Positions 40,976 through 50,070 of a DNA stretch of 64,000 nucleotides are shown piece by piece. Source of the stretch: Methylobacterium fujisawaense (lineage in GTDB: Bacteria; Pseudomonadota; Alphaproteobacteria; Rhizobiales; Beijerinckiaceae); the NCBI RefSeq assembly GCF_014138435.1, contig NZ_JACJIM010000001.1:124001-188000 (forward strand), given 5' to 3'. Every line of letters starts with the position of its first letter. The stretch's first letter is position 1. The notes below the pieces were generated by a model. It was not told the origin of the DNA and did not search any database. It worked only from the letters and a program-made list of their open reading frames with translations. The translations under genes were made by a program, and so were the position numbers.

Positions 40976-41869
40976 ATGAGCCGCGCCGACCTGAACGACT
41001 ACGTCTACTTCGCCGAGGTGGTGGCGCATGGCGGCTTCGCCGCGGCGGGCCGGGCGCTGCACCAGCCGAAATCGAAGCTCAGCCGCCGGGTCGCGGCTCT
41101 GGAGACGCGCCTGGGCGTCCGCCTGATCGAGCGGTCGAGCCGACGCTTCCGCGTGACCGAGGTCGGCCAGGGCTTCTACGAGCGCTGCAGGGCGATGATG
41201 CTGGAGGCCGAACGGGCCGAGGCTCTGGTCGCAGAGGCGCAGACCGAGCCGCACGGGCGGATCCGCATGAGCTGCCCGACGGGCCTCATCGATATCGTCG
41301 GCGCGATCGTGCGCGTGTTCCTCTCCCGGCATCCGAAGGTCAGGCTGCAGCTGGTGGCGACCGACCGGCCCGTCGACCTGATCGAGGAGCGGATCGATGT
41401 GGCCCTGCGGGTCCGGCGGGATCTGACCAGCGACGCGTCGCTGACCATGCGCTCGCTCGGGCTCTCGCGCTGGATCCTGGTGGCCGCACCGGAAGTCGCG
41501 CGCGGCCTGGGCCCCGATATCGCCAGCCTCGGCGCGGCCCCGACCCTCGGGACCCGCGACGATCCGGGCGAGGCGGATTGGCGGCTGGAGCGGGCGGATG
41601 GCCGGGTTTTCACCCTGCGTCACGAGCCGCGCCTGACCTGCGGCGACTTCGCCGCGCTCTGCGACGCGGCGGCCGCCGGCCTCGGGGTCGCGTTCCTGCC
41701 CGACCATGCCTGCACCGACGCCATCGCGGCGGGCCGGCTTGTTCCCGTCTATCCGGAGTGGCAGGGGCAGCCTGGGATCGTGCACCTCGTCTTCACGACC
41801 CGGCGCGGGCTGCCGCCGGCCGTGCGGGTGCTGATCGACCACCTCGCGGCGACATTCCCGACGCTGTGA
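40976..41869 (+). CDS. LysR family transcriptional regulator
   Basis: A 297-residue regulator. The N-terminal winged helix has AAAGRALHQPKSKLSRRVAALETRLGVRLIERSSRR (helix-turn-helix), followed by a linker helix and a two-lobed effector domain starting at GRIRMSCPTGL. GGAGG is upstream of the ATG at 40976. It is divergent from the SDR gene, the usual arrangement for a LysR regulator and its target. The effector is unknown. Confidence 0.92.
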   Translation: MSRADLNDYVYFAEVVAHGGFAAAGRALHQPKSKLSRRVAALETRLGVRLIERSSRRFRVTEVGQGFYERCRAMMLEAERAEALVAEAQTEPHGRIRMSCPTGLIDIVGAIVRVFLSRHPKVRLQLVATDRPVDLIEERIDVALRVRRDLTSDASLTMRSLGLSRWILVAAPEVARGLGPDIASLGAAPTLGTRDDPGEADWRLERADGRVFTLRHEPRLTCGDFAALCDAAAAGLGVAFLPDHACTDAIAAGRLVPVYPEWQGQPGIVHLVFTTRRGLPPAVRVLIDHLAATFPTL

Positions 41870-42099
41870 GGCCACGCGTCGTCCCCGCGAATCCGAAGGG
41901 CAAAGGTCACGCGGCGCGCCCGTCCACCTGCGCCGTCATTCCGGGCACCGCAGGGCGGGCTCGGACCGGGAGAGGCACGCCGGAGTCGGGCGATCCGGAG
42001 CCGCCGCCGGAGCAGGATCCTGGCGCGTCGGCGTGTCAGGATCCCGGGCACCGCTGCGCGGTCCCGGGACGACGGGGCGAAGCGGCCGCGACGCGCGGC
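41870..42099. repeat. Intergenic region with palindromic repeat
   Basis: A 230-base gap with the inverted repeat TCCCGGGCACC...GGTCCCGGGA at 42042-42069 around GCTGCGC, plus a related half-element GTCATTCCGGGCACCGC near 41935. Such elements ending in CGTCAT/GACGAC are typical intergenic repeats in Methylobacterium-like genomes. No gene is visible. Confidence 0.5.
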
Positions 42100-43041
42100 C
42101 TAATAACCCCGAGCCGCGTCGACCCCGTCCGGCACCTGACCGGTCCGGCGATAGGCCCGCAGGTTCTCCGCCACCGTGGCGGCGGCCGAGTCCATGTCGG
42201 TGGGCCCCGAGATGTGCGGCAGCACCGTCACCCCGGGATGTGACCACAGCGGGGAGTCCGCCGGCAGGGGTTCGACCCCGAAGACGTCGAGCACCGCATG
42301 CGCGAGGTGGCCGGAATCCAGGGCGGCGATCAGATCCTCGGTGACGACGATCGGCCCGCGGGCGAAATTGATCAGCGCGGCGCCCGGCTTCAGGGCCGCG
42401 AGGCGTCGAGCATCCACCAGGCCCCGCGTCTCGGGCGTCAGCGGCACGAGGCAGACGAGGATGTCGCACCGGCCGAGCATCGCCGGGAGGCTGTCGGTGC
42501 CGTGAAACGTCTCGAGGCCCGGCACGGCCTTCGGGCCGCGGCTCCAGCCGACGACACGGAAGCCCGCGCCGGTGAGCCGCTCCGCCGCCGCGGTGCCGAG
42601 CGCCCCGAGGCCGAGCAGTCCCACCGTGGTGTCGGACGGCTTGCGGTAGGCGTGCGGGCGCCAGACCCGATCCCGCTGCTGGCGGGCGTAGGCCGGCATG
42701 TCGCGCTGGAGATAATAGGTCCAGGCCAGCACGGCCTCGGCCATGGTGCGGGCCATTTCCCGGTCGACCAGGCGGACGATCGGCAGCGGCCGGTCGAAGG
42801 CGCCGACGAGCTTCTCGACCCCGGCCCAGAGGCTCTGCACCCAGACGAGTCCCGGCAGCGCCGCCACCTCGGCCGGATCGGGATTGGCCACGACGGCGAC
42901 CCGCGCCGCCGCCCGAGCCGCATCATCCATCGTCCGGAACGGGATCAGCCGCTCCTCCGGCATGGCCGCCGACAGGATCCGCAGATACTCCGCCTCCTGG
43001 CCCGGCCCCTTGCACCCGACCAGGGCGATTGCCTCCGCCAT
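42100..43041 (-). CDS. ghrA: Glyoxylate/hydroxypyruvate reductase A-type 2-hydroxyacid dehydrogenase
   Basis: A 313-residue D-isomer-specific 2-hydroxyacid dehydrogenase. The NAD(P) loop is GLLGLGALGTAAAERL, the arginine in INFARGPIVV binds the carboxylate, the catalytic Glu lies in DVFGVEPLP and the His in VLPHISGPT. The GhrA subtype is indicated by LVWVQSLWAGVEKL near residue 70-80 and the absence of a serine-type ACT domain. It would reduce glyoxylate or hydroxypyruvate; in a methylotroph hydroxypyruvate reduction belongs to the serine cycle, but a dedicated Hpr normally serves that. The physiological role here is uncertain. Confidence 0.85.
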   Translation of the reverse strand: MAEAIALVGCKGPGQEAEYLRILSAAMPEERLIPFRTMDDAARAAARVAVVANPDPAEVAALPGLVWVQSLWAGVEKLVGAFDRPLPIVRLVDREMARTMAEAVLAWTYYLQRDMPAYARQQRDRVWRPHAYRKPSDTTVGLLGLGALGTAAAERLTGAGFRVVGWSRGPKAVPGLETFHGTDSLPAMLGRCDILVCLVPLTPETRGLVDARRLAALKPGAALINFARGPIVVTEDLIAALDSGHLAHAVLDVFGVEPLPADSPLWSHPGVTVLPHISGPTDMDSAAATVAENLRAYRRTGQVPDGVDAARGY

Positions 43042-43156
43042 CCGCGCCTCCGCACCGTCCCGACGAACCCGTCCACATGCGGACGAAGCAGGCGCTGTGC
43101 CTGACGGGATCCGGATCGTCGAGATGGAGTGGGCGAGAGATCGATTGCAGGCGCGG

Positions 43157-43441
43157 TCAGCGCGCCTCGACCAGCGCCGGGTAGACGAGGCGGACGTTCC
43201 GGCGATCTTCGGGGATCGCGGTCTCGGGCCGCCTGCGGACGCTGCCGGTCACCGTCACCACGGGCTCCGTCGGCCGCAGCCGCCAGCGCTCGGCCGCCTG
43301 CAGGGCGACGCGCGGCTTGGGCCGTTCGAGATGCCGGTCCGCCCCCTCGGTGGGGACGGTGGCGAGCCCCGCGAGGGTCAGGACGGTCAGCAGGACGAGC
43401 CGAGCCCGGGGGCGGCGGGAAAGGGCAGGACGGGAGGACAT
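43157..43441 (-). CDS. Hypothetical exported protein
   Basis: A 94-residue protein with a likely signal peptide (MSSRPALSRRPRARLVLLTVLTLAGLATVPTEG) and a short mature part rich in Arg and Pro. I recognise no family. The start at 43441 places the basic residues just before the hydrophobic stretch; there is no clear ribosome binding site. It is divergent from the MFS transporter gene. Confidence 0.5.
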   Translation of the reverse strand: MSSRPALSRRPRARLVLLTVLTLAGLATVPTEGADRHLERPKPRVALQAAERWRLRPTEPVVTVTGSVRRRPETAIPEDRRNVRLVYPALVEAR

Positions 43442-43600
43442 GGGAAGGGCACCGCGTGGACCTCCCTGTTCTGCGCCGCGCATGTGAAGACGAAATCGAA
43501 CCGAATCGATTTCCAACCCGTTCCCAACACCTGCCTACAGTCGCGGTAAATGCGCACTGTCCAGGCACAGTAAACGCTTGAGACGGGAGGACACGCGGAC

Positions 43601-45073
43601 ATGGCGAGCAAGGTCGAGGGGGGATCCGGGACGCCGGAGCGCGCGGAGATCGGCCGCGTGATCGATACCGACATCTCGGCGCGTCTGGACCGGCTGCCCT
43701 GGGGCCGCTTCCACGTGCTCGTCATCGTGGCCCTGGGCATCACCTGGGTGCTGGACGGGCTCGAGGTCACCCTCGCCGGCTCCCTGGTGGGCGCCCTGCG
43801 CCAGCCGCCGATGTCCTTCTCCGAGTTCGACGTCGGGCTGGCTGCCTCCTGCTACCTCGTGGGCGCCGTGACCGGTGCCATCGGCTTCGGCTGGCTCACG
43901 GACCGGATCGGCCGCAAGAAGCTGTTCTTCATCACGCTGGCCCTCTACCTCGTCGCCACGGCGGCCACCGGCCTGTCGTGGAACATCTGGAGCTTCTGCT
44001 TCTTCCGCTTCCTCACGGGGGCCGGGATCGGCGGCGAGTACACGGCGATCAACTCGACCATCCAGGAGCTTGTCCCGGCCCGGGTCCGCGGCTGGACCAA
44101 CCTCGTCATCAACGGCTCGTTCTGGATCGGCGCGGCGCTGGGCTCGTTCATGTCGATCGTGCTCCTGAAGCCCGAGGTGATCGACCCGGCCTGGGGCTGG
44201 CGCGTCGCCTTCTTCACCGGCGGCGCCATCGGCCTCGTGATCCTGCTCCTGCGCACCTGGATCCCCGAGAGCCCGCGCTGGCTCGCGACCCACGGCTACG
44301 CGGCGGAAGCCGACCGGGTGGTCACCGGCATCGAGAAGCGCTTCACCGACGAGGGCGTGACCCTGCCGCCGGTGGACGAGAGCAAGCGCATGAAGGTCCG
44401 CACCCGCGACCACACCCCCCTTTCGGAGGTGTTCAAGGCTTTGTTCGTGACGAGCCGCAAGGAGACCATGGTCGGCCTCGCGCTGATGATTGCCCAGGCC
44501 TTCTTCTACAACGCCCTGTTCTTCACCTACGCGCTGGTGCTGGAACGCTTCTATCAGGTGCCCGGCAACCATGTCGGCTGGTACCTGCTGCCCTTCGCGC
44601 TCGGCTCCTTCCTGGGCCCGCTGCTGCTCGGGCGGCTGTTCGACACGATCGGACGGCGCAAGATGATCGCCTTCACCTACGGCATCTCGGCCCTGCTGCT
44701 GGCCGGCGTCGGCCTGCTGTTCCGCCTCGACGTGCTCGGGCCGGTCGGCCAGACCGGGGCCTGGATGGTGGTGTTCTTCTTCGCCTCGGCGGCGGCGAGC
44801 TCGGCCTATCTCACGGTCTCCGAGACCTTCCCGCTGGAGATCCGGGCGCTCGCCATCGCGGCCTTCTACGCGGTCGGCACCGGTATCGGCGGCGTGTCGG
44901 GGCCGCTCCTGTTCGGCAGCCTGGTGGAGACCGGCTCGCGGGACTGGGTCCTGTTCGGCTACGGCCTCGGCGCGGTGCTGATGCTCATCGCGGCAATCGT
45001 CGGCGGGATCTGGGGCACGGCCGCGGAGGGCAAGTCCCTGGAGGAGGTCTCGAAGCCGCTGGCGGCGGCCTGA
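43601..45073 (+). CDS. MFS transporter (sugar/aromatic-acid symporter type)
   Basis: A 490-residue major facilitator with 12 predicted helices. The signature GWLTDRIGRKKLFF is in the loop between helices 2 and 3, RFLTGAGIGGEYTAINS lies near helix 4, WIPESPRWLATHG follows helix 6 and GRLFDTIGRRKMIAF is in the second-half repeat. This pattern fits the sugar porter or metabolite:H+ symporter groups. It is convergent with glucokinase, which suggests but does not prove a sugar. The substrate is undecided. Confidence 0.88.
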   Translation: MASKVEGGSGTPERAEIGRVIDTDISARLDRLPWGRFHVLVIVALGITWVLDGLEVTLAGSLVGALRQPPMSFSEFDVGLAASCYLVGAVTGAIGFGWLTDRIGRKKLFFITLALYLVATAATGLSWNIWSFCFFRFLTGAGIGGEYTAINSTIQELVPARVRGWTNLVINGSFWIGAALGSFMSIVLLKPEVIDPAWGWRVAFFTGGAIGLVILLLRTWIPESPRWLATHGYAAEADRVVTGIEKRFTDEGVTLPPVDESKRMKVRTRDHTPLSEVFKALFVTSRKETMVGLALMIAQAFFYNALFFTYALVLERFYQVPGNHVGWYLLPFALGSFLGPLLLGRLFDTIGRRKMIAFTYGISALLLAGVGLLFRLDVLGPVGQTGAWMVVFFFASAAASSAYLTVSETFPLEIRALAIAAFYAVGTGIGGVSGPLLFGSLVETGSRDWVLFGYGLGAVLMLIAAIVGGIWGTAAEGKSLEEVSKPLAAA

Positions 45074-45090
45074 GCGCCGGCCTTCACGGG

Positions 45091-45186
45091 CCGTCGCCGC
45101 CGCGACCGGGGCGCTGCCGTCCGGGCGGCGCCCCGTCCATTGACGGGGCGCCGTCGCCGGTCGCCTCGCCCCGTTGGCGGCGACGG
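45091..45186. terminator. Nested hairpins between convergent MFS and glucokinase genes
   Basis: An inner hairpin GGCGCCCCGTC (45127-45137)-CATT-GACGGGGCGCC (45142-45152) is perfect over 11 bp. It lies inside an outer pair CCGTCGCCGCC (45091-45101) and GGCGGCGACGG (45176-45186), also perfect over 11 bp. No T-tract follows on either strand, so this is at best a Rho-assisted or structural bidirectional terminator. Confidence 0.45.
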
Positions 45187-45196
45187 CGCCCGTCCG

Positions 45197-46198
45197 TCAC
45201 GCCTCCTTGCGCCACACCTGCCCGTGGTAGACGAACTTGGCGCCCTCGTTCGCCAGCGCCGCCAGGCCCCGGAAGGCCGGATCGTGGACGGTGATCACGC
45301 TGGTCGGGATCTGGCGCATCATGGCGGCGAAGGGTGCCTTCTTCTCGAAGGCGGCGCGGAAGCCGCTTTCCGCGAGCACCTTGAGGATCCGGGGCGCGAT
45401 GCCGCCGCCGATATAGATGCCGCTGGTCGCCAGGAAGGTCAGCGCGAGATCCCCGCAGACTCGGCCGAGCACCCGGCCGAAAAGCTCGAGCGTCTCGGCT
45501 GCATGCGGATCGGTGGCGTTGAGCCCCGCCTCGGTGACGGCGGCCGGCTCGATCTTCCCGTGCGGCTGCCCGGTCCGGACATGGGCGATCGCCGCGTGCA
45601 GCCGCGACAGCCCCGGACCCGACAGCACCGTCTCCACGGTGACGCGGTCCTCGACCCGCTCCAAGACGCGCCAGACCTTCTCCTCGAACGCGTCGACCGG
45701 GCCGAGATCGGTGTGGCCGGCCTCGGTGGACACGATGGCGAGATGCGCCGCGTAGGGCACCAGCGCCGCCGCGCCGAAGCCCGTTCCGGGGCCCAGCACA
45801 ACCCGCGCGCCGCCGGGCACGGGCGGACAGGGCCCCACGGGGGTGAGGTCGTGGGGCTCGATATCGGCGGCGCCGGCCGCCACCGGGACATAGTCGTTGA
45901 CCACCACCGCGGCGGAGAGATCGAAATCCGCCGCGATGCGCTGGCCGGCGATCTTCCAATGCGCGTTCGTCAGCTGGATCTCCGGCCCGTCGACCCGGCC
46001 GGCGATCGCCAGGATGGCCGAGCGCGGCGAAGGCCCGCCCCCCTTCGCCAGCGACGCCCTGATGGCGCTCGACGGATCGGGATGGTCGGCGGTGGCCTCG
46101 TGGGAAAGCAGGCGGGGCTGTTGGCCGGCCGTCTCGATCAGGCCGAACCGCGCGTTCGTGCCGCCGATGTCGCCGACCAGAACCGGAAACTCGAACAT
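45197..46198 (-). CDS. glk: Glucokinase (ROK-unrelated Glk type)
   Basis: ATP-dependent phosphorylation of glucose to glucose-6-phosphate. The 333-residue protein has the phosphate-1 loop VGDIGGTNARFGL, VVNDYVPVAA (catalytic Asp), GPGTGFGAAAL, the STEAGHTDLGP segment in place of the usual SEGGH, and IYIGGGIAPRIL. The start ATG at 46198 is at the conserved N-terminus. It is convergent with the MFS transporter. Confidence 0.93.
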   Translation of the reverse strand: MFEFPVLVGDIGGTNARFGLIETAGQQPRLLSHEATADHPDPSSAIRASLAKGGGPSPRSAILAIAGRVDGPEIQLTNAHWKIAGQRIAADFDLSAAVVVNDYVPVAAGAADIEPHDLTPVGPCPPVPGGARVVLGPGTGFGAAALVPYAAHLAIVSTEAGHTDLGPVDAFEEKVWRVLERVEDRVTVETVLSGPGLSRLHAAIAHVRTGQPHGKIEPAAVTEAGLNATDPHAAETLELFGRVLGRVCGDLALTFLATSGIYIGGGIAPRILKVLAESGFRAAFEKKAPFAAMMRQIPTSVITVHDPAFRGLAALANEGAKFVYHGQVWRKEA

Positions 46199-46316
46199 CG
46201 CAACAAGCCCCTGCTACCTGTCCCGCCGCCGACGGGATCCGCACCCGACGCGGCTTCGGCGCTACATCGGCCCCGCGCCCCGGCGCGGGCAAGTCCCATT
46301 CGGCACCGGCCGCCTC

Positions 46317-46721
46317 TCAATGCGGCGCGATCGTGGTGTCACGCGGCCGGCCGATGACGCCAAGATGCGTATCGCCAAATCCGCTCGCGTATTTGAGACC
46401 ATAGCCCAGCGCACGATCGAGGCCGATATGGGCGAGCCAGATCAGGGCTAATCCCACGAGATCGGGGTGGCCGAGGCCAGCCGCCAGACACAGGCCGACC
46501 AGCGGCAGGGCCAGGAAGTGAGCAAGGTTGTAGAGCACGGCACCGGCCACCGGGCCGGCCGCGTAGCCCAGCATGCTCACGTCGGGGACGAACAGCAGCG
46601 CGGCGAAGATCCACCACGATTGCCCGAGCCAGCCATAGGCCGACACGGCGCCGGCCAGGATGCAGGCGCCCTCGAGCCGCAGCAGCATCCGCGGCCAGCC
46701 GTCGACGGAACGGTTCGACAT
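46317..46721 (-). CDS. DUF4260 family membrane protein
   Basis: A 134-residue protein with about four hydrophobic helices. The pattern LRLEGACILAGAVSAYGWLG, SWWIFAALLFVPDVSMLGYAAGPVAGAVLYNLAH, LIWLAHIGLDRALGYGLKY and the ending GDTHLGVIG is characteristic of DUF4260. The function is unknown. It is upstream of glk on the same strand, with a 118-base gap. Confidence 0.88.
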   Translation of the reverse strand: MSNRSVDGWPRMLLRLEGACILAGAVSAYGWLGQSWWIFAALLFVPDVSMLGYAAGPVAGAVLYNLAHFLALPLVGLCLAAGLGHPDLVGLALIWLAHIGLDRALGYGLKYASGFGDTHLGVIGRPRDTTIAPH

Positions 46722-46758
46722 CGCGGCTCCCCATGATCGGCGCGCAGGACGACGGCCC

Positions 46759-46786
46759 GGGCCGCGGGCCGCGGGCCGCGGGCCGT
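46759..46786. repeat. Four tandem copies of a 7-bp unit
   Basis: GGGCCGC is repeated three times exactly (46759-46779) followed by GGGCCGT (46780-46786). It lies in the 78-base gap between otsB and the DUF4260 gene. This is a slippage-prone microsatellite; copy number may vary between strains. Confidence 0.8.
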
Positions 46787-46799
46787 CTGGCGAGACGGC

Positions 46800-47543
46800 T
46801 CAAGCCCGCGGAAGCGCGTCGGGATCGATCGCCCCCCCGGCGGCCCAGTCGCGCAGCAGCGCGCGGACGGCGGCGGGGTCGGGCAGGCGGCGGCGGGCGA
46901 CGGTCTCGCCCTCGCCCACGCGTACCGCGATGCCGCCATCCTCGTTGATCGACGCGAAGGCAATCTCGTCGGTGCGGTCGTCCCCGAAGAAGACGGGTGT
47001 CCGGCCGGCATAGGGCGCCTCCGCCATGAAGGCGCGGATCGCGTGCGCCTTCGTCGCCTGCGCCGGGACGATCTCGCCGACCGCCTTGCCGAGTTGCAGG
47101 CGGTACGCGAGGCCGAGCGCGTCCGCCGCGTCCTTCACGAGCGTTTCGGCCCGAGCGGCATCGTCGGGATCCGCGAGGCGCCAATGCACCGCCACCGACG
47201 CGCCCTTGTCTTCGATCAGGACCCGCGCCAGCGCCGCGGTCTCGGCCTGGAGACGCGCGACCTGCCGGCGCAGATCCGGGTGATCCTCCATCTGGCCCCC
47301 CGTGATCGCACCGCCGACCCGGCGCTCGACGCCGTGAAGGCCGGCCGCGTCCAGGCGGGACGGCGTCAGAAAGCCGTCGATCACCGTCACCGGCCGGCCG
47401 GTCACGATCGCCAGCGCCCCGTCGAGGCGCGCCCGGAGCCGCTCCAGATCCTCCACCAGCCCCGGCTCGACCTGCACGGCGTCCGGCCGCGGCGCGATCT
47501 CGGTGAGCGTGCCGTCGAAGTCGAGGAAGAGGGCGATGTCCAT
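46800..47543 (-). CDS. otsB: Trehalose-6-phosphate phosphatase
   Basis: A 247-residue HAD-superfamily phosphatase. Motif I FLDFDGTLTEIAPRPD carries the nucleophile Asp and the following DGTL; motif II is IVTGRP; the cap domain sits at about 110-185; motif IV is FFGDDRTDE. It releases trehalose, a compatible solute. The start ATG at 47543 precedes the motif directly. The partner otsA is not in the window. Confidence 0.92.
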   Translation of the reverse strand: MDIALFLDFDGTLTEIAPRPDAVQVEPGLVEDLERLRARLDGALAIVTGRPVTVIDGFLTPSRLDAAGLHGVERRVGGAITGGQMEDHPDLRRQVARLQAETAALARVLIEDKGASVAVHWRLADPDDAARAETLVKDAADALGLAYRLQLGKAVGEIVPAQATKAHAIRAFMAEAPYAGRTPVFFGDDRTDEIAFASINEDGGIAVRVGEGETVARRRLPDPAAVRALLRDWAAGGAIDPDALPRA

Positions 47544-47657
47544 CGCGGGCGATCCCGGGCTCGAGTGTCGGCGACGGGCTAGCACGGGCGAGGCCGACGA
47601 CAAACGCCGGCCGCGCCGCCCTATCTGTATCCCCACAGGCACGTCACGAGGTTTCCC

Positions 47658-48167
47658 ATGAGAGGATCGCCCTTCCGGCCCGTTCCGGATCCGGTCAGGC
47701 CCGGCGAGGAGAGCGTCTGGGACTATCCGCGGCCGCCGCGGCTGGAGCCCGTCCGGGAGCGACTGCGCGTGGTGCTGGGCGGCGATACGATCGCCGAGAC
47801 CGTCTCCGGCTTCCGGGTGCTCGAGACCTCGCACCCGCCGACCTACTACCTGCCGCCCGCCGACATCGCGGAGGGAACGCTCGTGAATCCGCGGCGCGGC
47901 GGGATCTGCGAGTGGAAGGGCCAGGCGGTACTGTTCGACGTGCGGGGCGGCGACCGTCTCGTCCCCGGGGCCGCCTGGGCCTACCCTGACCCGACCCCGG
48001 ATTTCCGCGCGATCGCCGGCTATGTCGCGTTCTACGCCGGCCCGATGGATGCCTGCTTCGTCGGCGCGGCCCAGGCGACGTCGCAGCCCGGAACCTTCTA
48101 CGGCGGGTGGATCACGCCCGGCATCGTCGGACCGTTCAAGGGCGGTCCCGGAACGATGGGCTGGTGA
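47658..48167 (+). CDS. DUF427 domain protein
   Basis: A 169-residue protein with the DUF427 beta-fold: VRERLRVVLGGDTIAET, then FRVLETSHPPTYYLPPADI, CEWKGQAVLFDV and VAFYAGPMDACFVG. There is a short N-terminal extension. The family's function is unknown. It is divergent from otsB (114 bases) and 51 bases ahead of the serine hydrolase gene. Confidence 0.9.
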   Translation: MRGSPFRPVPDPVRPGEESVWDYPRPPRLEPVRERLRVVLGGDTIAETVSGFRVLETSHPPTYYLPPADIAEGTLVNPRRGGICEWKGQAVLFDVRGGDRLVPGAAWAYPDPTPDFRAIAGYVAFYAGPMDACFVGAAQATSQPGTFYGGWITPGIVGPFKGGPGTMGW

Positions 48168-48218
48168 TTTTCCAGCCCTCCCCTTCTACCTTCCGGACCG
48201 CCACGACGAGGAGACCGC

Positions 48219-49442
48219 ATGAGCGCGCTGACCGAGACCGATCCGACCGGCGCCGGGTTCAGCCCGGAAGGTCTCGCCCGGATCGCGCCATGGATGGACC
48301 GCCTCGTCGACGAGGGCCGGCTCGCCGGCCTGTCGGTCACCTTGGCGCGGCGCGGCCGTGTCGCCTTCGCGCGCGCCTGCGGGCAGGCCGACCTCGCCCG
48401 GGCGACGCCCTTCACCCTCGATACGGTGACGCGGATCTACTCGATGACCAAGCCGCTCACCTCGGTGGCGGTGATGCAGCTCTACGAGCAGGGCTTGTTC
48501 CAGCTCGACGATCCGATCTCCCGGGTCCTGCCCGAATTCGCCGAGATGCGGGTCGCCGTGGGCGGCAACCGGGTGAAGCTGGAGACCGAGCCGGCCCGCC
48601 GGGCGATCACCGTGCGGGACCTGCTGACTCACACGGCCGGGCTGACCTACGGCTTCATGGAGGCGACCCTCGTCGATGCGCAGTATCGCGAGCACGGCGT
48701 CGACTACCTGGCGCGCGAGGGCACGCTCGCCGAGATGACAGCCCGGGTGGCGAAGCTGCCGCTCCTCGCCCAGCCGGGCAGCGCCTGGAACTACAGCGTC
48801 GCCACCGACGTGCTCGGCCAGTTCGTGGCCGCCCTGAGCGGTCGTCCGTTCGCCGACTATCTCCGTGAGGCGGTGATCGGGCCGCTGGGCATGATCGATA
48901 CCGACTTCTTCGTCCGGCCGGAGCTGATGCCGCGCTTCTGCGCCACCTACGCGTATGACCGCGCAAGGCAGCTGCGCCTGTTCGACGATTCCGTGGAGAC
49001 GGCCTTCGCGAAGCCGCCCGCCATCGCGTCGGGTGGCGGCGGCCTTGTCTCCACGGCCGCCGATTACCAGCGCTTCTGCCGGATGATCCTCAACCGCGGC
49101 ACCCTCGACGGCACGCGCCTCCTGGGCCGCAAGACCGTGGAGTTGATGCTGTCGAACCACCTGCCGGGCGATCTGGCCGCGATGGGCACGCCGCGCTTCG
49201 CCGAGACTTCATACACCGGCATCGGCTTCGGTCTGGGCTTCTCGGTGATGCTCGATCCGGCCCGCGCCCAGATCCTCGGCACGCCCGGCGAGGTCGCCTG
49301 GGGCGGCCTCGCCTCGACGGCGTTCTGGATCGATCCCGCCGAGGATCTCTCGGTGGTGCTCATGACGCAGCTCGTGCCGTCTTCGGCTCTGCCGATCCGG
49401 CGCGAACTGCGCGTCCTGACCTACGCGGCCCTGGCCGATTGA
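48219..49442 (+). CDS. Serine hydrolase of the class C beta-lactamase/esterase family
   Basis: A 407-residue protein. The SxxK motif is S75-M-T-K78 (YSMTKPL), the Tyr motif is Y192-S-V (WNYSVATDV), and a third conserved region follows near VAWGGLASTAFWIDP. No signal peptide is visible, so it is probably a cytoplasmic esterase or EstB-like enzyme rather than a drug-resistance beta-lactamase. The third KTG-like motif reads WGG, typical of the esterase branch. Confidence 0.88.
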   Translation: MSALTETDPTGAGFSPEGLARIAPWMDRLVDEGRLAGLSVTLARRGRVAFARACGQADLARATPFTLDTVTRIYSMTKPLTSVAVMQLYEQGLFQLDDPISRVLPEFAEMRVAVGGNRVKLETEPARRAITVRDLLTHTAGLTYGFMEATLVDAQYREHGVDYLAREGTLAEMTARVAKLPLLAQPGSAWNYSVATDVLGQFVAALSGRPFADYLREAVIGPLGMIDTDFFVRPELMPRFCATYAYDRARQLRLFDDSVETAFAKPPAIASGGGGLVSTAADYQRFCRMILNRGTLDGTRLLGRKTVELMLSNHLPGDLAAMGTPRFAETSYTGIGFGLGFSVMLDPARAQILGTPGEVAWGGLASTAFWIDPAEDLSVVLMTQLVPSSALPIRRELRVLTYAALAD

Positions 49443-49455
49443 AGGCCGGTGCCCC

Positions 49456-50070
49456 TCACTCCGCGGGGGGCGCCTCGGTGGCGGGGGGCTTCTGGGCCGG
49501 TTTGGCACCGGCCTTGGCGGTCGGCTTGGGGGCGGCGCTGGCGTACTCCGGATCGGTGCGCGGACCGTTCGGACCATTGGTCGGGCCCGGGAGCTGACCG
49601 GGCGCGAGATCGGTTACCTTGGTCCAGGTCTGCGACTTGCACAGGAACGCGATCAGGCAGCCGCGCACCGTCAACTCGCCGGGCGTGTCGGTCCAGATGG
49701 TGACGTCGTAGGATTTGCCGTCCTCGGAATTGTAGATCTTGCCCTCGAAATGGGCGTCCGCGTTCGGCTTCAGGCCCAGGATCAGCTGGTGACCGAGCGA
49801 CGGCCGCGCCTGCTTCTTGGGATCGGGGTTCTTGAAGTCGATCCGCGGCTCGCCCTTGTCGTTGAGCGGAACCTTCAGCCAAACCACGTAGCCACAGAGC
49901 CGGTCGCCCGCGGTCCCGCACTTCTCGAGACGCACGCGCGCCCGGCCGTCCTCGGTGAGGTAGGTGCCGCTGGGATCAGTGGGCGTCTTGGCCTGGGCCG
50001 TGCTCGCCAATGCCGAGAGCGCCAGGATTGCGAGCGGCGCAACCCGGCGACCGATCGATGTAAACCGCAT
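49456..50070 (-). CDS. DUF2147 family exported protein
   Basis: A 204-residue protein with a signal peptide (about 1-27, cleavage near AQA-KT) and a DUF2147 lipocalin-like beta domain: DPSGTYLTEDGRARVRLEKC, LCGYVVWLK, FEGKIYNSEDGKSYDV, LTVRGCL. The C-terminal 40 residues are a Pro/Ala/Lys-rich tail. Family members are periplasmic; function is unknown. It is convergent with the serine hydrolase gene, 13 bases between stops. Confidence 0.88.
   Translation of the reverse strand: MRFTSIGRRVAPLAILALSALASTAQAKTPTDPSGTYLTEDGRARVRLEKCGTAGDRLCGYVVWLKVPLNDKGEPRIDFKNPDPKKQARPSLGHQLILGLKPNADAHFEGKIYNSEDGKSYDVTIWTDTPGELTVRGCLIAFLCKSQTWTKVTDLAPGQLPGPTNGPNGPRTDPEYASAAPKPTAKAGAKPAQKPPATEAPPAE

Noticed and set aside
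38000..41869. A 1289-codon plus-strand open frame covering the cytochrome and SDR genes
   Set aside because: Only the last 298 codons (the LysR gene from 40976) are real; the rest is antisense to genes with haem and SDR motifs.
48219..49442. Serine hydrolase as an antibiotic-resistance beta-lactamase
   Set aside because: It lacks a signal peptide and has an esterase-like third motif, so a resistance role is not supported.
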